Part shown: positions 42,788-54,755 of the stretch, one piece after another
How the letters are laid out: every line of letters begins with the position of its first letter
Numbering within the stretch: position 1 is the first letter of the stretch
Origin: Stictocephala bisonia
Lineage: Eukaryota; Arthropoda; Insecta; Hemiptera; Membracidae
NCBI GenBank assembly: GCA_035578905.1
Contig: JAQJVL010000156.1
Coordinates: 1,612,001-1,676,000, forward strand
Direction: 5' to 3'
Length of the DNA stretch: 64,000 bases
The notes under the pieces: generated by a model
Seen by the model: the letters and a program-made list of their open reading frames with translations, nothing else
The model's database searches: none
What the model was told of the DNA's origin: nothing
Translations under genes and position numbers: made by a program

Positions 42788-42799
42788 AAATAGCCTTTA

Positions 42800-43920
42800 T
42801 TATTTAAAATATTATTCTATCTTCAATTTGACTAATTTATATGTACATTATTATAGTTTTAAATAGCCAGTTTTGACCGCCACTTTGGGTCAAATATAAT
42901 TCATTAATATTTATCACTATACAAAAATTTAAGGATAATTTCTAAAAAATGAAAAATACAAAAAAGCTAAGGACATTTACAACACATTTTCAATGTACTA
43001 ACTACATTATTAACAACAAATTAAAGGAATTTGTAACATATTTAAGTGCTTGGTCAGTACATATTGATAGATTTAAATATATATTTCTACTTTATTTAAG
43101 ACAAAGCCGCAGACTGAATAATATTTACACAACAAACATAAAATCAGAAGTGGTGGTACCAACTTTATCAAACCCTCCCATGGAGATAGAACTTGCTTCA
43201 TATAACTGTACATTTAAAAAACACTAAAAGTTAATGTTCCTGATAAGTTAATCACTTCTGATAAATGGAAGAATAACAATAGATAACTATACAAAATACT
43301 AACTCATATTATTGTTGCTCATAAATAATAAAAGAATAGTATTAATTTTCAATTTAATTTTCAGTTAAAACTACATCAAAGAATCTTCAAAATTTGTATT
43401 TAAATTAATATATAAAAGGTTTCAAAACATAATTTTGTATTAAGGTGTTAATTTGACTAATATTACAGAACATTTTATTTAAAATACATTAATAAATATA
43501 AAATTACGTTTAATAAGTTTTGGGCACCTCGACTGCTTGGAGACTAACTTTGCCTGTACAGTATATGCTTCAACCCTTTAAGTCCAAGGCATACCCTGTA
43601 ACTGTTCTACTGTAACTGACAGAAGTCAAAACAGCTATTGTAAAATATTTGGGCAACTAAAATCCCATTTAAAAATTAAGATTTTTTTGTTTGAAGCAAC
43701 TTGTTACTTTTATGACATTGGTTTTATTCATAATTATCTTTAATATAGAATAGAAAATTTTTTTGTTTCTAAAAATAATAAATACAAAAAAGCTAAGTTT
43801 CTTACACTTATCCTAAAATATAAGGTCAGAATAAAAATATAACATACTACCAAATTAACAATAAAGTTTCAAAGGTGAATGTTTATAATTATACTTGTGT
43901 ACTAAAGAGTAAATATATCA
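42800..43920. other. AT-rich, nothing recognised
   Basis: A plus-strand open frame at 42949-43227 has an ATG but no recognisable motif and the base composition of its surroundings; it is probably chance. Confidence 0.3.
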
Positions 43921-43922
43921 TT

Positions 43923-44165
43923 GAGAGAGCCAGTGGCCAAGCGGTGTAAGGCATCAGGACTTTATACCCGAGTTAGAGATAGCGCAGGTTCGAATCCTGG
44001 CGTTGACTGTTGGGTTTTATCAGTAATACCATTGATTTTACTATGCAGAGATATAGTAACATCAATGGTAATATTCACCTTGTACTGTACTCGTTCTCCA
44101 CCTCACTCTGTCGCATAAGTTCCCTGCACAGATCAATCCATGTGGAGTGGGTAGAGTAGGGTTAA
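43923..44165 (+). mobile_element. tRNA-Leu-derived SINE, family C, copy 1
   Basis: A type-II-tRNA-like head with A box tggccaagcgg (43934-43944) and a perfect B box ggttcgaatcc (43987-43997), but the anticodon arm and acceptor stem do not pair well, so it is not a working tRNA. The body gtaatattcaccttgtactg recurs inverted at 54110-54275, which confirms a SINE. Confidence 0.78.
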
Positions 44166-44365
44166 AAAGAAAATTGGTCACTTCTTAAATAAAATCGAAC
44201 AATGTTGTTTTGAGCAAATAGTCATTTTGAAATATTTTAGTTGAAAAAAAAAAAACACTTCCTTTAAAATAAAATAAATAATCATAAAACTATTACACAA
44301 TTAAAAATTGCTAAAAACTATAAATGTTATACATAAGTTTCTATCAATATATACAATAACAATAT

Positions 44366-44368
<3 letters not shown>

Positions 44369-44415
<47 letters not shown>
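44369..44415. repeat. (AT)n microsatellite
   Basis: An uninterrupted at dinucleotide tract of about 46 bases. Confidence 0.95.
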
Positions 44416-44418
<3 letters not shown>

Positions 44419-44703
44419 AGAAAAACTACCAAATAAATTTATCAACAGTACAGAAAGTGGCAAGAGTCAGTTGACCGAAAATGCAACTTAGATGTATCTT
44501 GTATTTTATTTAAGTACGAGTATAACAGTATTATTCTAATTTACTTGCTATAGAAACTGCTCAAAGTGGCCAACTTCGCTGTGTATTCCCTTTATGCACC
44601 TTTTTACCATTGATTCACTAGTTTTTTTGCATGATTGTGGTGTAAATAAGGCACCAAATTTCCTGTTGTTAAATCTTTAAAATGTTCTAAACTTTGAGAT
44701 TTC

Positions 44704-44856
44704 ACTGAAAACACTTTATCTTTTAACAATTCCTACACACCACTGAAAACACTTTATCTTTTAACAATTCCCACACACCACTGAAAACACTTTATCTTTT
44801 AACAATTCCCACACACCACTGAAAATACTTTATCTTTTAACATTTCCACACACTAA
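44704..44856. repeat. 38-bp tandem repeat, four copies
   Basis: The unit actgaaaacactttatcttt + taacaattcccacacacc starts at 44704, 44742, 44780 and 44818. Confidence 0.93.
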
Positions 44857-45307
44857 AATCACGCAGGTTAAGTCCAAAGACTCGGCAGGCAACATAATAA
44901 TTCCTCTTTACGTGTTTATTTTCAAGTGTTTTGATTAGATAACTTTCAACTATAACAATTGAAGTTGATATTATGTCATAAAGCACTGTCAACTCTGTGA
45001 ATTTTTAATAAAATCACACACATCTCTAGCTTATGGCATTGACTTCTCAGAACTATGACAAAACTTAACATAAAAAGTAAGGATCTCATTAAAAACATTA
45101 CAATTAGGACAATACTTTAACGTATTCTGATCATTTTTGTAATTAGATGTTTAATAAAATTAAGCAACCATGCAAAGACAAATTTAGAATAAAAAACAAA
45201 ACACTAAAAATTATAAAAAGCAACAACATTTCTTCATATTAATAATGTTTTCAAGAAATCTTTTAAAACAAACTAAATGTTGGCATCAAATTTAAGCTGA
45301 ATATACA

Positions 45308-46070
45308 GTAGCCACGAAATATCTTGAGCTGTCGAAATCGTTACTTTTCAAATGCTTGGTGGTTAGCGGAGGGAAGGGGTACGGCATACGCATGCGTGGC
45401 TTTGTACTAGCCTGACATGCAGACGTTAGCTACCGCTGCTGATCAGCTGATTGGAGAGTGGAGTATCACTGCCTTCTTTTTGTATCGAAAGCGTTTGTTA
45501 TTGAAAATATTAAGTGCAATAATTTTGTTTATATTATTAGTTGTTATGAATTTAATAACTTAGCCACAGATGTTATAATTTAAATATTAATTTAATAGAA
45601 CAGCTGTCTATCTTTAAAGAGATCAAATTTAATATTGTTCACAAAGTTATTCATTTCCTAATATACAATTAAATTACGGACTGCTTATAATAAAAACTTG
45701 AACAGTACTTATTTAATAACATAACCTACATTCTGTAAATTCACTAGTGTATAATTATTTGATAACCCATATGATTTTATTTTATTTTTCTCATTAAATA
45801 CTAGATAAAGATAATAGTAATATAATTGAAGGCCCATAATTATAACATGGTAACACATTATAATACCAAGTAATATGATTATAAATAAAAAATATCAGTG
45901 ATTAATCAGACGGGAGTTGTGTTATAATAAAGGTAACTTATGGGCTTGGTGACTTGATGTTTACAGCAATGCTAGTAGTACACTAAACGCTGTTTATTGG
46001 TAGAAATCCCCCTCCCCCCGGTACTGACCATGATGTAAGCCACAGCTCAAGATATCCCATGGCTATTGCA
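45308..46070. repeat. Dispersed repeat X, copy 2
   Basis: Paralogous to 22945-23945 without the palindromic insertion. Shares ctagcctgacatgcagac and ttgtatcgaaagcgtttgtt with small differences. Non-coding. Confidence 0.8.
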
Positions 46071-46639
46071 ACTGGTATCAAAATAATAAATAAAGCAACT
46101 ACCAATTTATAAATACTGCCTGTCAATACTAAATACAAGTTCTAGTTTTAGAAATATATTTAAATACTTACAGAACTATAAACACTCAATATAAAGCAGC
46201 AAAGGAAGAAAATATTATTAGCAAATGGTCTTAACCTTAAAATGAAATCTACGCTGAGACACATATCAAAAACTTATCTCACTTTAACATCACTGAGTTG
46301 ATGTAACAGATAAAGAATGCACATTACAAAGTCAGTAATGTTGTAATTAAATATATGTATGTGGTTAGTTACTAATTACCTACGAGTTTCATTTTACTTC
46401 ATTTTATTAAATGTATAACGATTTCTTAAATCTTGATATACTTACTGATTGTTGTTAAGGCCAATATTTGGTAATACTTTTTTTAAGTTTGTACTCAGTT
46501 ATAGATATAAAAAATTTAATTTTCAAACAACTAAATTAAAATCAAATAACACAATTTTATTAATGTTGGTGAATTGTGAATTAAATGTCATAAAGCACTT
46601 GATTGTTCTAATTACAAAAATTATATAATGAAACCTTAT

Positions 46640-48440
46640 TTACTTTGATTTCTTCTTCATTAATATCTAGGTGGAACTGAGATGGTACAATTGAACTCAT
46701 ACTTTTAATTCTGTAACACTTTTCACCAGTTTTGGCATCATCAAAAGTAATGCATACTTTGGCACAATTTTTTCAGACGTACTAGTGATGTCTTCAAGAC
46801 CGAAGGAATCTCTCCTGTTATTTAAATTCGGTTGAACAACGAGGCAGGTACAGGAGCAATTATGTCAGACCCTTCTTTGGTAATAAATAAAGGAATATTA
46901 TCAATACCGTAGGCTGAATGAGTCTTCAAGCTATTGATGGCTTATTGGCAGGTGTCGACTGATACAAAGAGGGTGTAAACTAGTGAAATTTTTTCAGGTG
47001 GATTTATAATTTCAAGTTCCACACTCATTTGATCATCATCAAAAGTTTGATAAACCAACTTCTCCTAACTTTAAGCAAAGTGGCATCAGCATTCATTCTT
47101 ATCATCAATGTTCATTGTAGGTGTAAAAGAAGAAGAATCATCCCTAAACTGGTCATTATGTATTGCGAATTTTATATGATTTCATTATTTTTTTTTTCAT
47201 CAAATAACCTTAAAAAATGACTCAAAAAACTCATGCCCACGCACAGATGTTTATCTATGTGGACATTATTTTGTTCTCCAATGTAAAATTTATTTTGTAA
47301 GTTATGAATATTTAATGTTTGTAAAAGTAATATATTGTAATTATTTTTTTTTTATGTAAACTGAAGAATTAAACTTATTTTTTATTTGATTTTAATAGCC
47401 CCAAGAGTCATGGCATCTAATAGACCAACACAGCTTTACGAGGAATTCGAACCACATAGTATCTGTGTGATTTTCAGCAAATTGACATGCCGGATACTAA
47501 GTTCTCTTCTCTACACAGTATCTGAACTTTGCCTACTACCTGACATGGACACTCCAGATTTCTCAAGTAATGTCCATGCCGATGGTAACCATTGAGTGGA
47601 CGCCGTGACGGTACGGAGAGGACCCAGCATAGAATCTATCGCCTACAATCTCCTCATTGTGTCCCCAAGTAGCTAGGTTACAGCAATGCGCCACTAGTGC
47701 CGACATATTTCCAGAAATAAGTGAGTTTAACTTCAAGTCACTCTCAACACTAATTGTATGCTCCTTCAACAGATCTCCACAGGCCTAAACCTTGTATTTA
47801 TCTATTCCTCCTAAATGCTTTAATTTTTTTAAGCAAAATTATTTTCTTAAGTATTACCAAGACGAGAAACACTTTGGATACTTAGAAACACTTTCTTTTC
47901 GGAGGTATATTATTTGTCATAGACTCAATTACAGCTTAATTAAAACCGTTGGCAGTAAGTAGCACCACCATTAATTAAGAGAAGAACATGTGTCCAGTTG
48001 TACAATGAAAAGTGATAGTAAGAATATAAGTAATCCTCAAAAGAAAAATGAAATAAATTTGTTACTGAAGAAATCGTTCAACCTACTCATCCTATCAAGG
48101 GAGATTTCAAGAGGGGAGGGGGATGGCCCATGTCACCTCTGACTATTGTAATGTTACTTAGACATAACTTTATATCCTGGTGATTTGTGAGGATAAAGTC
48201 CAAGACGTTCATACCTCTATAGAGTTGTGAAAGGTTCAGACGGTCCATAAATTTTAACAACAAATTTAACCTTGCCCTGGAATAAGAGCTACATACAGAG
48301 TTAAAATAGAGCATTTCTCCCAATTAAAGATGGAAACATTAAAATCTCCCATCATTAAAATGTAATTCCTCATGACATCAAATTTTCCCAGCAGCACTTC
48401 GAGACATGTGCAGTGGCGTGGCCACATTTGGGTTACTTAC
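46640..48440 (-). mobile_element. Decayed LINE: endonuclease and RT fragments
   Basis: On the minus strand the upstream part (48420-48070) reads MGDFNV followed, in other frames, by SSYSRARLNLLLKFMDRLNL and VLDFILTN, the endonuclease region. The downstream part (about 47030-46690) reads INSLKTHSAYGIDNIPLFIT, RT block 1. The two are separated by ~1 kb that includes a SINE (47540-47715). Many stops. A short relic of the same endonuclease block is also at about 49195-49245. Confidence 0.7.
47540..47715 (-). mobile_element. tRNA-derived SINE, family B, copy 2 (partial)
   Basis: Reverse complement of the head and body of 20690-20820: gtagctaggttacagcaatgcgcc (minus tgctgtaacctagctac) and atggtaaccattgagtgg. 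Confidence 0.75.
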
Positions 48441-48894
48441 GGTCAGAACCCTCCTCAAAATCAGATTATATCCTCTCCCCACCTATACAAAAATAACCAT
48501 AAGTAAAATTACAATGTTGTTACTGACATTGCTACTGTATTTTTCTGAGTAAACTAAATATTTTAATTAGAATTCTGATCTATAAACCAGCTCTTAAATA
48601 TTCTAAAATGTATTAAATGTTTAATAAATAACACCTCTCCTATTTTGTACGTCAACCATAATTGATTATACATGGACTCGTCCAGGTCCCAATGTCACCA
48701 GCCAAGCCATAATAGACAGACAACGGTGATCAGACACTCACACAGTCGAGTCATATTTTACCGTGCGAACAAAGTAGATAGTGTAGTTTACAAAAGAAAT
48801 TCCTTTAGCTGTCCTCCTTAAACTATGGAATAAATTACTGTTACAAATATTTAAGTAATGTTTGGAGACTTTCATTTACTGATATTTATCAAAG

Positions 48895-49020
48895 CAGTAA
48901 CCCACCCATTCACATGAAGTGCTATTGTCCCACTCACCCTTCCATATAGTGGTATTGACCCACCCAACCACCCATACACATACAGTGGTATTGACCTACT
49001 CACCCACCCATACACATACT
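48895..49020. repeat. 36-bp minisatellite, about 3.5 copies
   Basis: Units of gtggtattgacccaccc plus acccatacacatac; tattg starts at 48923, 48953 and 48989 (30 and 36 bp). Same family as 60608-60700 and 21180-21265. Confidence 0.75.
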
Positions 49021-49717
49021 GTATAGTTGTTTGTTGTCTTTGATGAACCAATATTCTGGCTGTAGTGTATTTGTTAAAAATAGTTTAAAACACACTTCTG
49101 GGACAGAAATTTTCCAATATTTTTTCTGGAAGAGACCACCTTTCCCTTTTCATACCCCCTACTATTTACCCTGAAAAGTGTAACACTACTCTTGGTAATT
49201 TGTAAGGATAAGATCGAAGGTGTTCATAGCTATATAGTTTTTAATATTTATTTCAATGTTTAAAATTTTAGCTCTTATTCTGAAGCCATTTTCAAACATA
49301 AATTATATACTTGATCATATGTTATTAAAAATATTAAACAGATAATTTAAAACTTAATTTCTGAATCATATAATATACTATATGCATTTTGATAAAAACT
49401 GTTTATTACTTATTAATTTAGAATTTTATTTAAAACTTCTAATTTAATAAAAGTTTTTCTATTTTTGTTGTGAACAATTCATAGATTTTGACAGATTATG
49501 CATAAATTTAAAAAGAGAATTTATCTTACCCTTGATAAGAGCTAAAGCCAGGTGGAAAAGAGCATTCGTTTCAGTTATAACATGTAGCACGAAAATCTCC
49601 TTAATAAGCTGTAATGTGATGTTTTTGATAAATGAATAGGTAGGGTAAACTTAATAAAACTGCAACTTGTTACTGCTATATTTACAGAGTTAATGTTTAT
49701 TTATTGATACATAAATG

Positions 49718-49938
49718 CTACCTTCTTTGAAAGCACAGAATGAGTTCATAATGGCTTGTATAGGGGAAGAGATCAATAGGTACAGCTTTGGTTAGATAGA
49801 AAGGCCTGGAGTCAGGCGCCACTTGCTCACAAAGCTGGACAAAGTTTTTCATCGTGAGAGGATTGTCAGGTTTGCAGGACACGTAAATCACTTTTTGGAT
49901 ATGCCTGTGGCGGCGCAGTAAGCTTATCACACTCTCCG
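49718..49938 (-). CDS. TRMT2B-like copy B, terminal exon
   Basis: 221 nt; acceptor cgttacag before CGGAGAGTG, stop TAG at 49718-49720. It holds [16 protein letters not shown] and PYTSHYE. Confidence 0.93.
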
Positions 49939-52900
49939 CTGTAACGAAACAACAAAAATAACATATGTAAACTTATTTTAAAATATATGAACATGCATTA
50001 TTGTTTCATAAGGATATGTATTTTATATTTTCCCAATAAAATTTAAAGTAGTAACTTCTGAAAATGGTATTTCAAATCTTTTTCATTTTTTTTTTATAAC
50101 TAAACTTTACTTTTTATTTATGTATTTGAAAGGGGTAGTATTAAAAAGTCCTACTTGTGGTAATTTATCTCCGTCTTGGTAGTCTTTATCATAATTTCAT
50201 AGGTAAGCGTTTGCACTAGAAATCATCAATACCATAAACGTTTTTTTAGGTTAGGTTAAAGGGAACTAGGCCAGGAATTAGTATTTAGGAGAGATATGAC
50301 ATAAGTAAACTCATCTTAGAAGATAAGTTCACTGACACCACAGTAGTAGTAAACAAATAAGTAGCAACTCTGAAGAAAGCAGTCTCTCTGCTCACCTGAA
50401 GGAAGTGTCAGAGGCACAGAAAATTTGTGCACATGTGACTCAATTGTTTTTGTTTACTACTATTGAGATGTTAGTGGACTTGTCTTCCAAGGCAAGTTTG
50501 CTTATGTCCTATCTGTCCTGATATACCAATACTAAACAATGATAGTAATTAAACATTCGCAAAAAGAGTTAGTGGTTAACATTAAAATTAGGGGTGTTCG
50601 AGTACTCGAAACTTCGAGTATTTGATAGAGTATTTTACTACTCGAACGGCTCGAAGCTTCTGAAACTACTCAAAGTTCGATAGAGTATTTCACGAAATAT
50701 CAGATTTACATCTTAATTTACTTTTAAGATTAAACAGTTTTATAAGTTATGAATAAAAAGTGCGCTTTCTTCTGTTTTATTTTACCCTTAATCATATATT
50801 ATCAGTTTGGTACGCATAATTATGAACTAAAAAATACGCCTAAGAATAGGTAGTACAAGACGACAGTCAAATGAACTAGTCGACGTAGTGAACGAGTTCG
50901 TTCATTATGATTTGAACTAGTTCAATTCAAAGTGATCAACAGAGCTGGGAAGGTAGCGATCACGGCAAATAGTCACCGTAGTAGCGATAACACATGTTGG
51001 TTGTCCGAGTCTACTAGTCACTTGTAACCTAACCTAAAATAGCGTGAATAAAACAGAAGTGCTGATTAGTATCTTTATGACCCAAGAAAGAGGACGAGAG
51101 ATCCAGTTCAAGATACTCAAAAAGACCTGTTACCGATACAAATTTAATGGTCTGTACGCCGTGGAAATTATGCATATTTTCGTTTATATCAATAATATCG
51201 CTCAATCAAAAGGGTCCCGAAAACAGATCACTTTATATCCCAAGAATCAAATTTCCCCTTGGCAAAAGTCCATCTCGCTTTTGGTATACGTACGTGCAGG
51301 GAACCGTTCAGCTCCTTTTCGGAACTGAAATTATCGTATATTTCTTGCGAGTCGATTGAGGTATATTTTGTTTTTTAATCTGAGTAGGGAATCGTCTAAT
51401 GGTTGACGTAAGAAAATACCGTATCGTATCATATAAAATATGGTAATGACATTCTAGCAGCATGTGACACAACATTATTGATTTATATTCCGTCAAATAA
51501 AAAATAGATATATATCTGTGGCGAACATCTATTAGTTATTATTCCGTAAACACCTTAGCTCGCCAAAACTGTGTGTAACATTTGCGCATACGATACTTTT
51601 TCCTGTCAAATTGTTAAACGGTTTTCTGACTAGGTTAGACAATAACACTGTTGGAGTGTAAAAGGTAGTAAGGTACGATAATTTTGATTCGTAAACTCAC
51701 TGAACTGTTTCCTGTTCATATTGACGTAGATGTCGATGTAAACTGTTATAAAATAATCAACCTAAGTGAGCGAGAAACATGTCGGAAGACCTTTTCTAAA
51801 CGAAATACGGCGTTTTTAGAGTCGGAAAATAATTTTTATTGAACCAAAGGCATATCACCTGTCTCGTTTTTTATTCATAAATTTATAATTTAGCTGCCCA
51901 CAATCTTCACTGTGTCACTAGTTGGCACTTAGCTGATATTTCAGACTGCATCTCGTCGCCAATATCGTCTAGAGCTATAATATTAGCCGACTACGTCTAT
52001 GGTTTTCATTTGATTACGCCAGATTTTCATGAATTTCTCATTATGAAATATTATTTATCTGTTGTTCAGTGTATCCTCATGTATTGAAGTAGTTTCTAGT
52101 TGCAAACATTTCATTACCAATCATAATTTTAAAACTAATTCATCCTAAGCAACTTTAAAATTTACTTTTAGTAAACCTGCTTAGTTATTATTATCAATCG
52201 ATTGAACTACAGTCTTTGAAAATCCAGATTTTCAAATATGATTATATAATTCACTGCTTATTTCCGGTTAGTTATAACCTTGCTATTACTGAATTAAATA
52301 CCAACAGAATACAGATCCACTCTTATTGGCATGTACACAATCAATTTTTTTGTTGAGAGGAGGCAATTCTGAAAGCAAATGACTGCATTTGATGATGATG
52401 TCTGAATTTTAGCATCAGTTTGGTTGAATGCAGCTTTTGCTATCAAGCTTCGCTACGTTTTCGCGGTAGACTTGAACTGAACCGCCAGATGAACATATTG
52501 GCCGGCTGTGAAACGGTATAATTGGCATGCATAGAAAATCTGATCTGTGATATGAGTGAACAGATGAAATCTTTATAATCCACGTTGTTTCAATTAATAA
52601 TACACTTTCTTAGTTTCTTACATCACATTAGCTATAAAAAAAGGAAAAAGGTTAAACAAAACAATACCACATCGAAAGGCAGGAAGTAAAAAGTTTTATT
52701 TATCAAATGTTACAGTTACAAACAAATCAAAATTATTGTGTTCAGTTTAGATGTATATATTGACGAATCTGGCAAAACTTAACATAGGCTTAGGATGGTG
52801 TCTGCCTTTCATGTGCTAAAGGTTCTCAGTTCGATCCCAATCAGAGTCAATACATTTTGAAAAGGATCAGCTGATAACCACCGGCTGTTCATTTGTCATT

Positions 52901-54671
52901 GGGCTATTAATTAATGACACTTTCTAAGGAATAGTCGGCCTTAGTTTGTAACAATGACTACATTTGCTCATCTAAACTTATCACTCATTCGAAATCCATA
53001 TTCGCCCATATCTTAACAATCAGCGTCTTATGAATAAATAAAAATAAAAAATCAATAAATTTTACAGTTGTCTTTGGTGAACATGAAAGCCTTCTGTAAA
53101 TACTTGATACTCGAAAAAAATGCCAACTACTCAACTCGACTCAAACTCAAAAATCACTACTCGCACACCCCTAATTAAAATATAATTGAATTAGTGAATT
53201 TATAGTTATCATATTAGTTTGTATTTATTTTTAAGAAAACTTGTTAAGGACTTATTATAAACATACATAATGCATGAATGAATGCTAAAAAACTTTATAA
53301 AAGGCAAATTAAGAACTTATGTCCTTTGTACCATTTTAGGTAAAATAATACTCACAAGCACCACTTCGCCCAGGATTGACTACAGCAATAATATCGGATG
53401 TGTAATCCAGTTTTTTGAGCAAACTTGGTAATTTCTGAAATCAAAACAGACAAATGAAAAGCTAAACTATGAATAATTTATAGCAGTAAGTTTTGTGTGA
53501 TTGAGTCAGTTTTAAATTAGTCTTGGCCAATAAAGATGACACAGCTAGACCGAAGTGTCTCTTTCAAACCATTATCCTACCAAGGTGCTGTGAGGTAATT
53601 AAAATAATTTTACTCTCAATTTTTCTAAAATCATATTTTAATTGTTATTATCCAGTTTAATAAGAAATACACAATCAGATATAGGCATGTTAGGGCACAC
53701 AAATCCATGCTCAGGATTGTCGACCACAGATGCAATGGGGTTGTCATTGGTAGCTTTTTAAACTAAAATGCTTTGTGTGCATTTTAGCACCTGACAATAA
53801 AAAGAGTAACACATTACCCTGACTCTGATAAGTGTTACTAATAAAGTGTGTTATAACTACAAACAGTTGGAGTCACTAAATAAACTGAGTGTGAAATAAA
53901 AATGTTAAAAGGAATTCCATGATTTATGTCGTACAGGAGTTGCATGTATAAAAATATGACGTTAGGCCTCAAAGAATATGTTTAATCATAGAAATCAGGT
54001 AGATATATATGTCCTGAAAACACAGGGCTAGCAATAAATATTGGTAAAATATGAAATGTAACAATATCTATCTAAAAGCACCTAACAATTTAATTAGATC
54101 CATTGTGAATCCCCAGAGACTATTGTTCTGTTCTTATTCAGAGTAAGGCAGACAACCAGTACAGTACAAGGTGAATATTACTGGTGAAAACTTCCATTGA
54201 AGGTTGGCACTCAAACATGCGCTATCTCTGACCAAGTCCAAACACCTGAGACCGCTTGGCCAAATAATAAGTAGATTTTAGTGTATTAGCTGGTTTATCT
54301 CTTGTTTGTATAAATAAAAAATAAATACAAAAGGAAGTTATAAGAGCAAAAATGCACAAATATTATGGTGATCAACTTCAGTAACCTATACTTTGATTCC
54401 ATTCTGAATCCTCCCGGTTCACCAAAATTGATCACCATACTATTTGTAAATTTTGTGGTTATATTGTAAAAAGTTTGTGTTGTGTGACGTTCAATAAAAT
54501 TTTATCCTACAATATACTAATTCCTGGCCTGGTGCCCTTAAACCTAACCTAATATGCTACAATATAGAGACGACAAAGAAATATATTTACCTTAAAAGAC
54601 AAGTTCACTAACACCAGAGTTCTCCCTCCCCCCTCCTCTCTCTCTCTCTCTCTCTCTCCCTCCCTCCCCCT

Positions 54672-54755
<84 letters not shown>

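Noticed and set aside
43923..44005. A tRNA-Leu gene
   Set aside because: A and B boxes are good, but the acceptor and anticodon stems do not pair and the downstream body is repeated at 54110-54275, so it is a SINE.
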